Assembly: GCA_017311185.1 (NCBI GenBank)
Contig: JAESUZ010005469.1
Coordinates: 560,001-624,000 of the forward strand
Direction: 5' to 3'
Length of the DNA: 64,000 nt
Source: Proteles cristata cristata
Taxonomy: Eukaryota; Chordata; Mammalia; Carnivora; Hyaenidae
The notes beneath the pieces were generated by a model, which was not told where the DNA came from, ran no database searches, and saw nothing but the letters and a program-made list of their open reading frames with translations. A program made the position numbers and the translations under genes. Below, piece after piece: positions 54,886-64,000 of the stretch. Numbering within the stretch: the first letter of the stretch is position 1; every line of letters starts with the position of its first letter.

Positions 54886-57612
54886 AACTGATTCCATAGA
54901 TGGCTCTCTCTTACATGTGCTATCAGCACACACACAAAACATGAATAACTGAATGTAAAAGGTAAGTAGAGACTATTGTCTGATATTAGCTCATCTGTAT
55001 GCAATGATACGGTTTGTGCATATGTGTGGTTGATATGATAAAGCATGGGAATACTATATGCTTTCACACTTCATAAGATTTTTCTGATAAAGCTTAGTGA
55101 GGCCAGTGTATAATTTCACAGGCAGTTTATATTTCTTTATGTTACAAACTAGACATCCTGAGCTATGAGGCCAACATTGTCTCTGTCCAAGGGCAAAAGT
55201 TCCCTCACTTCTCATTGCCATAGTCAAACCCCACCCATGGAAAGGCTCCAGATCCTGAGTGATGATCACTTCCTCTGGGCAAGGGTATGAAGAATAAAAG
55301 TAAATCTAGCAGGAGGAGTAAATCCCAAAAGACAGAGATAAGTACTTGAGGTCAGAGACTGCATCTTTTATAGTTTGTCTACATACCAAACTCATTAATA
55401 TGAATAATCATCTTAGTTGTAGTGGTTGTAGTAGCAAAAGTAGTACAAGAAACGAGTCTTGTCTTATCCTTTTACATCATCTCTTCATTATTTCTAGGAT
55501 TTGGGGAGATCTTTGAGAAAGTGATGTTAAATCAGGTCTCTGCCATGTTTCTCCTTTCTTCCTACTTCTTTTTCCTACCCACATAAAATGTTTTTCACCC
55601 TTAAAAACTCCAGCCTATAGGGGTAAAACCATAAGACTGCAGGAAGAAAAATTTAAACAGTGTGTGAGAATCTATATATTTATCTGTTTCGGTTTTTCCC
55701 CTGGGAGATTTTGGAACACCATTAGACACTGTAAACCTCTTTATGGTTTATTCACTCAGTGTGGAATGGGAGAGAAAAAAAGCCAGTCCCTCTGGCAGTA
55801 TTCTTCCCAACACTCTATACCCATCATGTGAATGGAAAGAACCCAAAACCTTCATTTTCAGAACTGTATCTCAGCCCCTGGCTCTTGGAGAAAACCAGTG
55901 TGGTTCAGATGTGGGATGGGAAGAGTGGTTTGCATTGGCACTGGCCTTGCGGGTGCTTTGGGGCTGGAGCACACTCAACTGTGGGTTACAGATGCTTGAT
56001 CTCCAGTATTAATGTGGCCAACATGTGAAACCATGGCACCCACAATACTACACAAAGGTCCACGCCTCTGATAGTTTAGGAAATAACTCCCAGCTGAAGA
56101 ATTCCTTCACAAAGGGCTAGAATACATTCTTGAACAGAAAGTCCTTTTCCAGAAGGGTAAAACCAGGAAAGAGGTGCCTGATGATGTTGGATTGGGCATC
56201 AGGACTTTATCATAGGTTGTCTACGGTTTGAGAGCTTTAACTGAAAATAGAAAAAAAAAGCTACACTAAATGTTAGATTCATAAATGGCCAGTTCCATGT
56301 CATACATGTAGCAGAAAGCTTGTGCACTTAAACCATTGTATAGTTTCTTTGGAGATGTCAAGTGCAAACCATTAATGGTGTATGCCATCTGGCATGATTC
56401 AGGGCATGTTTGAAATGTTTCCACCAATATTTATTTTCCTGAACTGTCTCCGAGGTTGGTAGGATTAGAGAAAACTATATAGAAGAGAAAGGAAATGAGG
56501 ATAGAGTTGTGTTGTGTTCTCTGTAAATTCAATCACCAAGTCTCTTTTCAGGGCACAGAATCTGTGTCTCTTCTTACCCAGAAGACCTATGCTTCCTTCT
56601 AATGGTACACTTCATCTCCGAATATTTCCATTCTGGATATTTCCATTCCCCCATTCAGTTAGTGTGCTAGTTTTCTTATTCAGGTACAATTGCTAGTGAA
56701 ATAGTAGTGTATACGTATTCAGAAGTTAGTTTATTGACTCTTATTGCGCTTCTGAGCACCTAATAAATAATTTATTAGTCTGATGGATATGTGGCTACCT
56801 AACTATGGGGCATGAAATATGCACTGTTTTTCTAATACACTGTAGGGAGATCTGTTTATAAAGTATTTAGTATTGGTTTTATAATGCACCGTTGACAACA
56901 GGAGACCACGAAGCTCAAAGATCAATCTCATTTTGGCCCACAGTATTAATGCTGTTTTATAAAGCTCTATGACAGGTCACTTAGACAGTGGTCCTCACAG
57001 AGAAGACTCTGTTAGGTAGGCAGGCTGTAGTGGTTTAGCACAGCAGATGAATGTCTTTGTCCAAGTCCCTGAGGTGATTGCTGATGTTGGCCAGGTGATG
57101 GAACTCATCATTTCCCTGCTCTCTAGAGGGATCCTGGACTCAGAGTGCCCAGTTCTGCTAATGCAGCCCTCACTAATTGTGCAGAGGGTTGGTGTGACTT
57201 TAGACCACAATTGCAGTCTCAGAGATAAGAACCAGGCAGTAAGGAGTGGAGCTTAGCTCTCCTTAGAGTTGTCTCATTTGTTAATGAAGTGACATTCTTC
57301 CACATCTCCTGCTCCTTCATGCAAATCACATATGTGACATAGCATAAAGATTTTTGATTTTTGTTTGCTTTGGGGACTTTCATTAGTCAGGAATGCATGT
57401 ATAGACATTTTAAAAATACTACATAGTAAACACTTAGAATCAGGGAACATTTAAGTAAAGTATTAAATAATTGCTTCTAAAAATCGATTCTCGGTGTTTT
57501 ACTTTATAAGAACTATGTGCTAAGGGAATGCCTTATAAGGGCAGTGATTTACAGTGTACTCTTGCCTATTAGGGTTTATGTTTTGGAGCAAGGCATTTAT
57601 CAGTTTTGAATT
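54886..57612. other. 2.7 kb without recognised repeat or gene
   Basis: Two overlapping 89-codon frames at 55743-56028 share bases and show no known domain. A 69-codon plus and a 71-codon minus frame cover 56995-57256 without homology. No CAN-SINE lies in this block. I can name nothing further. Confidence 0.45.
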
Positions 57613-57627
57613 AAGAACTCCTTCCTG

Positions 57628-57836
57628 TTGGCTCCTGGGTGACTCATTTAAGTGTCAGACTTCCACTCAGGTCTTGATCTCACTGTGTGTGAGTTTGAGT
57701 CCCACATCAGGCTCTGTGCTAACAGTCCAGAGTCTGGAGCCTGCTTTGGATTCTGCGTCTTCCTCTCTCTCTCTTCTCCCTGCTCACACTCTGTGTCTCT
57801 GTCTCTCTCAAAAGTAAATAAACATTAAAAAAAAAA
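57628..57836 (+). mobile_element. CAN-SINE, plus strand
   Basis: TTGGCTCCTGGGTGACTCAT, GTGTGAGTTTGAGTCCCAC, GAGTCTGGAGCCTGCTTTGG and AAATAAACATT tail. Perfect 15-bp duplication AAGAACTCCTTCCTG at 57613-57627 and 57837-57851. Confidence 0.94.
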
Positions 57837-58094
57837 AAGAACTCCTTCCTGGTTCTAAGTATTCTTCCCAAAGTGGGAAATCTGAACTACATTTCTTGAA
57901 TCTAGTCTGCTTGCTTGTGATTTCTCATAATTTTTTGGGAACCAAGGCTGAGTCTGTTTTGCTGTTTGCCATTTCTTTTATTTGTTTCTCATTGATTCAG
58001 TTTCATTTTATCCTTTCCAATTGGATCAAACCCTGTCTACCTTCTGGTCTTTGATTTATCCTGTCAGTGTTTTCTGAAATGATCACTTCTTTTG

Positions 58095-58220
58095 TGCAGC
58101 TGTCATTTATTGAGCATTTACTGTGTGTTAAGCACTGTGTTAGTTCCTGGATTACCAAAGATAGATAAAACTCTTTCCTTTTCAACAAATGTAGAATTTA
58201 GTTGGGGAGATGGGTAGTAA
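58095..58220 (-). repeat. L2 LINE 3' fragment, antisense
   Basis: TCATTTATTGAGCATTTACTG, GTTAAGCACTGTGTTAG and GTAGAATTTAGTTGGGGAG match the antisense L2 3' end. Confidence 0.75.
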
Positions 58221-58262
58221 ATTGGCTTTCTGACACAAGCGCTCTCAATACATATACTTTTT

Positions 58263-58481
58263 TTAAAAAAATATTTTTATTTATTTCTAGGAGAGAGAGA
58301 GAGAGAGACAGCGTGAGCAGTGAAGGGTCAGAGAGAGAGGGAGACACAGACTCTGAAATAGGCTTCAGGCTCTGAGCTGGCTGTCAGCACAGAGCCCGAT
58401 GCGGGGCTCGAACCCACGAACCGTGAGATCATGACCTAAGCGAAAGTCGGATGCTTAACTGACTAAGCCACCCAGGCGCCC
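58263..58481 (-). mobile_element. CAN-SINE, young subfamily
   Basis: TTTATTTCTAGGAGAGAGAG, AGCGTGAGCAGTGAAGGGTC, GCTGGCTGTCAGCACAGAG, GACCTAAGCGAAAGTCGG. Perfect 17-bp duplication CAATACATATACTTTTT at 58246-58262 and 58482-58498. Confidence 0.96.
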
Positions 58482-58498
58482 CAATACATATACTTTTT

Positions 58499-59465
58499 AA
58501 CCACGGGATTTTTTTTTTATCTCTTTGGTTTCTGGAAAAAAAAAAATTCCCTCTCCCTTCAGGGGCACCCTTTTCATTTATGGTCTTGATCACATTCTCT
58601 CCTAGGACCCTTTTATATCATTTTCCCTCTGGCTTAGATCTTCAATATCCTTTTCTCCCCTGGCCTTGTCCCCTTTGCCTGTGATACACTCTTTTTTTCC
58701 CCTGTAATGAGTAACAAACCATCAACACACTAACACAGCTTCTCCCAGGCCCTGAAAACTTTTCAGACCACCTTTTTCTTATTTTACTTGCTTGTGTTGC
58801 AGAATTTCTCGAGAGTGTTTTGCTTTTCTGCTTCCTTGTCTTTATAATTTGTTTACTTCTTAACTCCTTTACAATCCAGATTCTGTAACTTTCATACCTA
58901 TTTGTCCATTAAGAGCTCTTTCGCGTCACAAAATATAATTACAAAATACTGCAACTACAAATACATCAAGAGGAGTGGTACAATGAACACCAATTTACCC
59001 AGGCATAAGAACCTAGCATGTAAAAATACATGTGAAGCCCCAGGTTACCATACCCTCTCTTCAATACCCACCCCCATGTTCTAGCATTATTCTGATTTTG
59101 GTATTTATTATCTCCACCCATTTTGTTTTAAATACTCTTACTATATTTACTACTTACTATTATTCTTCCTTTCACTCTAAATATAGCATTGTTTTTTTAG
59201 AACGTTTAAAACTCTGACCTCCTACTTTTAAACTGACTTCTTGTCATTCACATCATTGGACAATCACAATGCCCTTGTTAATGCTCCTTCTGTCTTCTTC
59301 CCCAATAACCATAGGTGCACCCCCCAAATGCTGACCTTGGGCTTGGTTTACCTTTTGTGTTGTTTCTCTGGAGGTGGTTCCAGATCTGATAACTCTAGTG
59401 TCAGTCTGTTTTCTGAACATTTCTAGTTGCCTTGTCACTAGTTTGACCTCCTGTTCCCTGAAACA
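58499..59465. other. Unique or decayed sequence, no gene
   Basis: No gene or convincing repeat family. Short frames have no domain. Confidence 0.45.
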
Positions 59466-59469
59466 GAGC

Positions 59470-60270
59470 TCTAACTCAGCTTTCCATGAACTAGATCTTC
59501 CCCATTTCTTTTGATTCTGCTACCATTTCCCATGCACAGAATATTGAAGCTTTAGTGTCATCTTTGACTGTTCTCATTTGTTACCCACATTTTATCTTTC
59601 ATTATTGTCCCCTGGGTTTTATCTCCACATTGTACCTGTTCTTTTTTTTTTTCCCCTCTGGCTCTAATGCCTGTAATCATTTTACCCAGATTATTATAAT
59701 AACTTCCTAATGGGTGTCTTTGCTTCTGTCTTTTCACACTTCAGTCTGTCTGTCATGCTGTTGCCAGATAAATCTTCGTAGTGTATACAGTAATGATCAT
59801 ACCATGCCGCTGTTGAGAAGCTTTCAGCAGTTTTGACTCTTGGTGGATAACAGGATTAATAGCAACTCTTTACAGTGGAGCATAAGACCCTTCCAATAAT
59901 AATAGTTCCTATTGACCAGTCTATCTCTTTCATTCATCATTGCTCTATACAAATCCTACCTTATCTTCAAGGCAAATTGGATCACTTCTCTAGGAATATT
60001 ATTGGTTCTTCAGTTCTAGCAGAAATACTGCTTCTGCTTAGAAACTTTCTCTTACCACACCAGCTGGAAGGAATCTCATTTTCCAAGTCATCTAGGATTG
60101 TGCTTCTGCTTCTCTTATCACATTCTGTTTTATTAAGGCTGTTTTTGTACATGGCTTATCTTCTGTACTAGATTGTAAACTTCATGCGAGCAAGGACTGT
60201 TCCTTAACTTTCATGTTCCCTACACCTTCCCGTACTTGCCAAGTAGGACTTTGATGAGTATTCTCTAGCA
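59470..60270 (+). repeat. L2 LINE 3' region, long copy
   Basis: In order: TCATCTTTGACTGTTCTC, ATAATAACTTCCTAATGGGTG, TTGCCAGATAAATCTTC, CTTTCTCTTACCACACCAG, CTAGATTGTAAACTTCATGCGAGC and AGGACTGTTCCTTAAC. Covers about the last 800 bp of L2. It does not reach the very end. Confidence 0.8.
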
Positions 60271-61080
60271 GTGACTAAAAATGTTTAAAATGTCCTTCTG
60301 TATAATAAATGGAAGAAAAAGCAAGAAACTGAGCTGGAGAGGGCAAAAGTGTATCCCTTATCAATTAGCAAATTATTCACGTGTTCCCACTTTGTTACTT
60401 CCATTCTCCTCAGACTTTGTTTATTTAATGGTTGGCTGCTGTCAGCCTTGGACACTAAAAACACTTAAAATGTGTTTGGGCGGTCAGAGGAGTATGCTTT
60501 ATTTGCAGTTAAAAAAAAACAAACAAACCTGCCTTGATATACTCTGTGCCTCCAAATAATACTATTTGCAGGGCATATCTAATTTCCTTCCCAGTTCTCA
60601 ACAGGTACACTGTGCTGACCCCAAATTATCTACCCCCATATAGTCATAATGAGTCAGATCCTAGGACAATCTCAAAGAACAAAACTGCAAGCACAATTTA
60701 GGATCCCGTGTTTTTATATGATGTTCTTTTTCATTTAAGCCATTTGGATATACTCATATTCTTGTACTGCCTAGTTAAGGTATTTCTCACCTGATGCTTT
60801 CTTTCTTCCATCCTTTTACTGCCTTTCACATGCATCCTCATTCTGTGAAACTCAGATATTTACTTGATTTCTAATGCTTCTTACCTCTGAAGAAACTGGT
60901 GCAAACAGTACATTAATGGAAGTTATTTGGTTAATTTTTGACTGTGATAAATTACTTGATGGCTTTAAGTCTCTTCTTTTTCTTCCCATGATGTTCTTTT
61001 TTCTTTTTCTTCCTTTTCTTTCTTTCCTGTAGTTTTAATCTGTTGTTATTATTATTTTTAATAGTAGCGTCATTAACACA
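60271..61080. other. AT-rich unique sequence, no gene
   Basis: A 92-codon frame at 60281-60559 lacks a domain. CT/TTTC-rich at 60974-61029. Nothing else recognised. Confidence 0.45.
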
Positions 61081-61084
61081 ATAG

Positions 61085-61500
61085 CAGTAGTAAACTTTTA
61101 GAAGTGAAGTATAACATGGATTCAGAAAAAGTGTGCAAATCCTAAGTGTATATAGCTTGATAGATTTTTACCAAGTGACCATACCCAGAACCACCAAGTA
61201 GATAGAGATACAGAATATTACCTGTACCTTAGAAGCTTTTGTTGTGCCTCTTGCAGCCACTACTCCCACCGAAGGTCAGCACTATTCAAACTTAGGACCC
61301 TGTTCCTATTTTTAACTTGTTCTGTTGAGTTTCTGACATCTTCTGGGTTTCTTTATTTGGGTTCACTCAAATTTATTCCAACATGTTTCCATTTAAATAC
61401 ATATGGATATAACAGTCTGTGGTTTTACAAAGATTTTGGAACTTCAGGTATATATTGGTATTCCACTTTTTAAATTTGTTTCCTATGTTTGTGAATTTCA
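61085..61500 (-). repeat. L1M-like fragment, antisense
   Basis: GATAGATTTTTACCAAGTGACC, CCCAGAACCACCAAGTAG and CACTACTCCCACCGAAGG, then TCTGACATCTTCTGG, follow a decayed antisense L1M layout. Confidence 0.5.
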
Positions 61501-64000
61501 TTTAAATGGGTACCATCAGTAGAGTTGCTTTTTTCTGTGGTAACTCTAAAATGCAGCGCTGGATTTCCTGGGTATCTTTGAGTCTCAATCTTCCTGAGAA
61601 TTTAAACTATTATTATGACAGTAATTTAAACTATTATTATGACATCTTCAGTGGGGCTGCAAGCTTCCTGATCCACAGACTTCAGAAGGAAGTAAATAAA
61701 TTAATACTCTCTTTAATCCTAGCAACTTTTCATGGTCATACAGAAGTAATACCCCACTGGATGCTCCCCAGCCTGTTTTTTAATACTCATTTAAGGAAAC
61801 ACATCACTGGTTCTTTCCTCTAAAAGATTTTCTCATAAAACATTGACTTTAGCTTATGGCAGAAAGAAGCCATTGTTACTGTTTGACCTGAGAGAAGATG
61901 TATGAAGTGAATTTTTTGTTTTCAGACCCAAACAGGATCGGTAAAATGTTTGATCTTTTGGAAGTTTAAGATTTGTGCTTACCTCAGAATGCTTTTGCAT
62001 TTGCAAATATCTTGATTGTAAGTATTCATCATTTCCCTATTATGTTATAAACTACCTCATCTACCACACCCTTCCCAAATCTTTTAATTTTTAAATTTTT
62101 CATAGTGTATCAAGGGATTATGGCATTTGGATACGTCCTTGATGTGTTTTTCTGAAACTGAGCCCTTGATTAGGCTGTCAGCAGATGCTATATCACATTG
62201 ATTGCTCTAGTTGGTACAGAGACAAGTGTCAACCAGAGCAGTTTCTCCCTTTTGCAATTAAAAAAGAAAAACATGAAGCTTTTAAGTATTGTTTGCTTAA
62301 AGGGGATGTTTGTGCCACTGTTTAAAGTGATTTCAAATTGGGTCGTATTCATATTTTCCTTAGGCATGCTTTCCTCTCTTGGTCTGAGGTCACATGATGA
62401 TGTTTTCAGTTCACAAGCTTTCTCCCTCAGTGTAAATGATCAATTTTCTTTTTGGTATGGCACTTATTATTATTTTTTTTGTCATATGCTCTGATGTGGT
62501 ATTACTGTGAGTAAACACCAGAGTATTTAGCACCCACAGTGCTTTTGGCCGAAAACAAACCAAGACCCAAAGGCATGCCTACATGTCTTATTTACAATTT
62601 GGACCATGATCTTGTCCCCTGAAATCTTCAGGCTATTCTGGCTGAGGTTTCTATTTGTTGAAATGCCCAACCCAGGCTGCCAGAAGTCATTTGGAGAAGG
62701 TGTAATTGTAAACACGAAGTAACATGTACAGTTTTAAAGCAGACTCTTCATAGAGGAGAGAGAGATTGAGACTGGCCATCAGAGATAACAAAACAGTACT
62801 TCCTTCATCAGAATCGTTACAGATCTTTAACTGCATTTTGAACTAGTTAATCCATGAACTGTTAACTCAGATTTTTTGTCCTTAGTTTTTAAGAGCATAA
62901 GCAATAGAATAGATAGTTCCAAAGAGGAAGGTTTATAGAACATAAAAGCGGGTACTAGGTTAGAATCAGTAGCTGGCATGTAAGATTGTCTTTTTAACCT
63001 GGATTAAAGGCTGCTACCTTAGCATAAAGGCATGCTAGCCTTCATGTTTGGCTAGATCATCTAATAATTTGAAACATGAATGAAAACTGTTAATTTCTAA
63101 GAAAGAAAAGTTTTCCAGTTTTCTTAAAATTTAAACGCCAGGATCCAACTAGTATATTCCAGAAGTTTTCTTCATAATGATTAGATCATACTGCTATAGA
63201 ATACTTGGCTGTTGAAAGAGCGGTATTTTACCCCTTAAAGGCTAGTAATGGAAGGAAAGTAGGAACCAGTGGAGAGTGCAAGGATGTAGATATAAATGAT
63301 ACGTGAGTCCTAATTGTGAAGATGGACACCTTAATGTGTATTAGAACTCTTCCTTAAGAGGTACCCTTTCATTTCTCATCCTTCCTTTCCTCCAACATGC
63401 AGGCACAGCAGGGTAATATTTCATCGTTCTGTATGGGGTTTTTTGGGGGGCAGGAGGCTGGACTTTCCACTGTCCTCCCATCAAATTACATATCTGACTC
63501 AAGGGAAAAGAAGCAGGTTAGATTATGATATAATTATTCACAAAGGGAAAGCCTCAGTTAAAATTATTGTTAGTTTTACTTTTTCTCGATTCTTTTTTTA
63601 GTGAGTCAAAAAATTTTATCCCTTCACATAGAAAATGAAACTTTACACAATAAAGTAGGGCTGGCAGTTTTCACAAGGGAGAAAGGTTGCTGTCAACGTT
63701 TTTCCTTAGGAATATGGAAATTTGGGTGGATTATCTGTTCAGAGGAGGTTTCCTTTATTAATTCTTTTTCCTTTTTTCACTTAAGACATCTGTTAACATT
63801 TCACACAGCCCAACAGATGTTGCAAAGCAAGTCCCATACTTTGTTCTCAAGAAAAATGACATTTCCTCAATTGGTTCCCCCTACCTCTGTGACTGGGCCC
63901 AGCCTGCTCCTTCTGCATAATTTGCATATATTAAGTTATATTCTTAATGCCATACAAATTTGTAGCTTCAGCATTATTTTTATATAGTAAAGCCTGATTT
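61501..64000. other. 2.5 kb without SINE or recognised gene
   Basis: The longest frame is 128 codons at 63601-63987, without a domain and in AT-rich DNA. A 98-codon frame at 62198-62494 likewise. Apart from a short tandem duplication, no feature is recognised. Confidence 0.45.
61599..61646. repeat. Tandem duplication, 24-bp period
   Basis: Two copies of a perfect 22-bp unit starting AATTTAAACTATTATTATG, separated by GT, at 61599-61620 and 61623-61644. The identity of the copies implies a recent event. Confidence 0.95.

Noticed and set aside
55743..56028. Two overlapping 89-codon plus frames
   Set aside because: Shared bases, no recognised motif, no splice borders found.
63601..63987. 128-codon plus frame near the window end
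   Set aside because: AT-rich sequence, mixed composition with no domain; length is within chance for AT-rich intronic DNA of this size, though a transcript check would settle it.
1..64000. CRISPR-like arrays, operons or bacterial mobile systems
   Set aside because: All direct repeats seen are microsatellites, target-site duplications or SINE copies; the DNA is mammalian.

Overview
This window is mammalian nuclear DNA from a carnivore, almost certainly a feliform (cat-like) carnivore. The evidence is about 41 copies of the lysine-tRNA-derived CAN-SINE (SINEC_Fc-like). These carry the usual head (GGGGCGCCTGGGTGGCTCAG, or its complement ending in GGCGCCCC), a CT-rich middle, and an AAATAAATAAA plus A-rich tail. 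GC is low, CpG is sparse and no CpG island is visible. The youngest SINE copies share several diagnostic bases that differ from the domestic-cat young consensus as I remember it, so a non-felid feliform is possible, but I cannot prove that by eye.

No complete protein-coding gene, rRNA, tRNA gene, CRISPR array or operon is present. The open reading frames are short. Almost all are chance frames, SINE or microsatellite translations, or the tail of an antisense L1 ORF2. The window reads as intron or intergenic sequence. A few short segments have good splice-site-like borders and an open frame (3775-3864, 3951-4093, 10262-10389, 38519-38646, 39839-39904, 47132-47160), and one has strong splice sites but no open frame (17571-17651). 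I list them as low-confidence candidate exons. I recognise none of the encoded peptides, and adjacent phases do not chain into one obvious gene.

Layout. 1-27 kb is dense in SINEs, with ancient MIR, L2 and L1M remnants between them and a younger antisense L1 3' fragment with a perfect 16-bp target-site duplication at 13011-14038. 26.5-27 kb is a MER5A DNA transposon split by a SINE. 27-34.9 kb is an 8-kb block with no CAN-SINE, holding a TG microsatellite, a MIR and L2 pieces. 34.9-45.3 kb has more SINEs, a 270-bp pure-pyrimidine tract at 35.9 kb, an L1M fragment, and an MLT1-type LTR interrupted by a young SINE at 41.7-42.4 kb. 45.6-45.95 kb is a Tigger-family DNA transposon. 46-50.4 kb is SINE-free and contains AT-rich, enhancer-like sequence with two striking perfect inverted repeats. 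50.4-58.5 kb again has clustered and nested SINEs, a long TG repeat and MIRs. 58.5-64 kb has only ancient L2 and L1M sequence and a short tandem duplication.

The repeats give a relative chronology: MIR and L2 are oldest, then L1M, MER5A, Tigger and MLT1, then older CAN-SINEs, then the young SINE subfamily with 15-17-bp perfect duplications. I found no sign of a new biological system. The most checkable leads are the candidate exons, the SINE-poor blocks and the palindromes.
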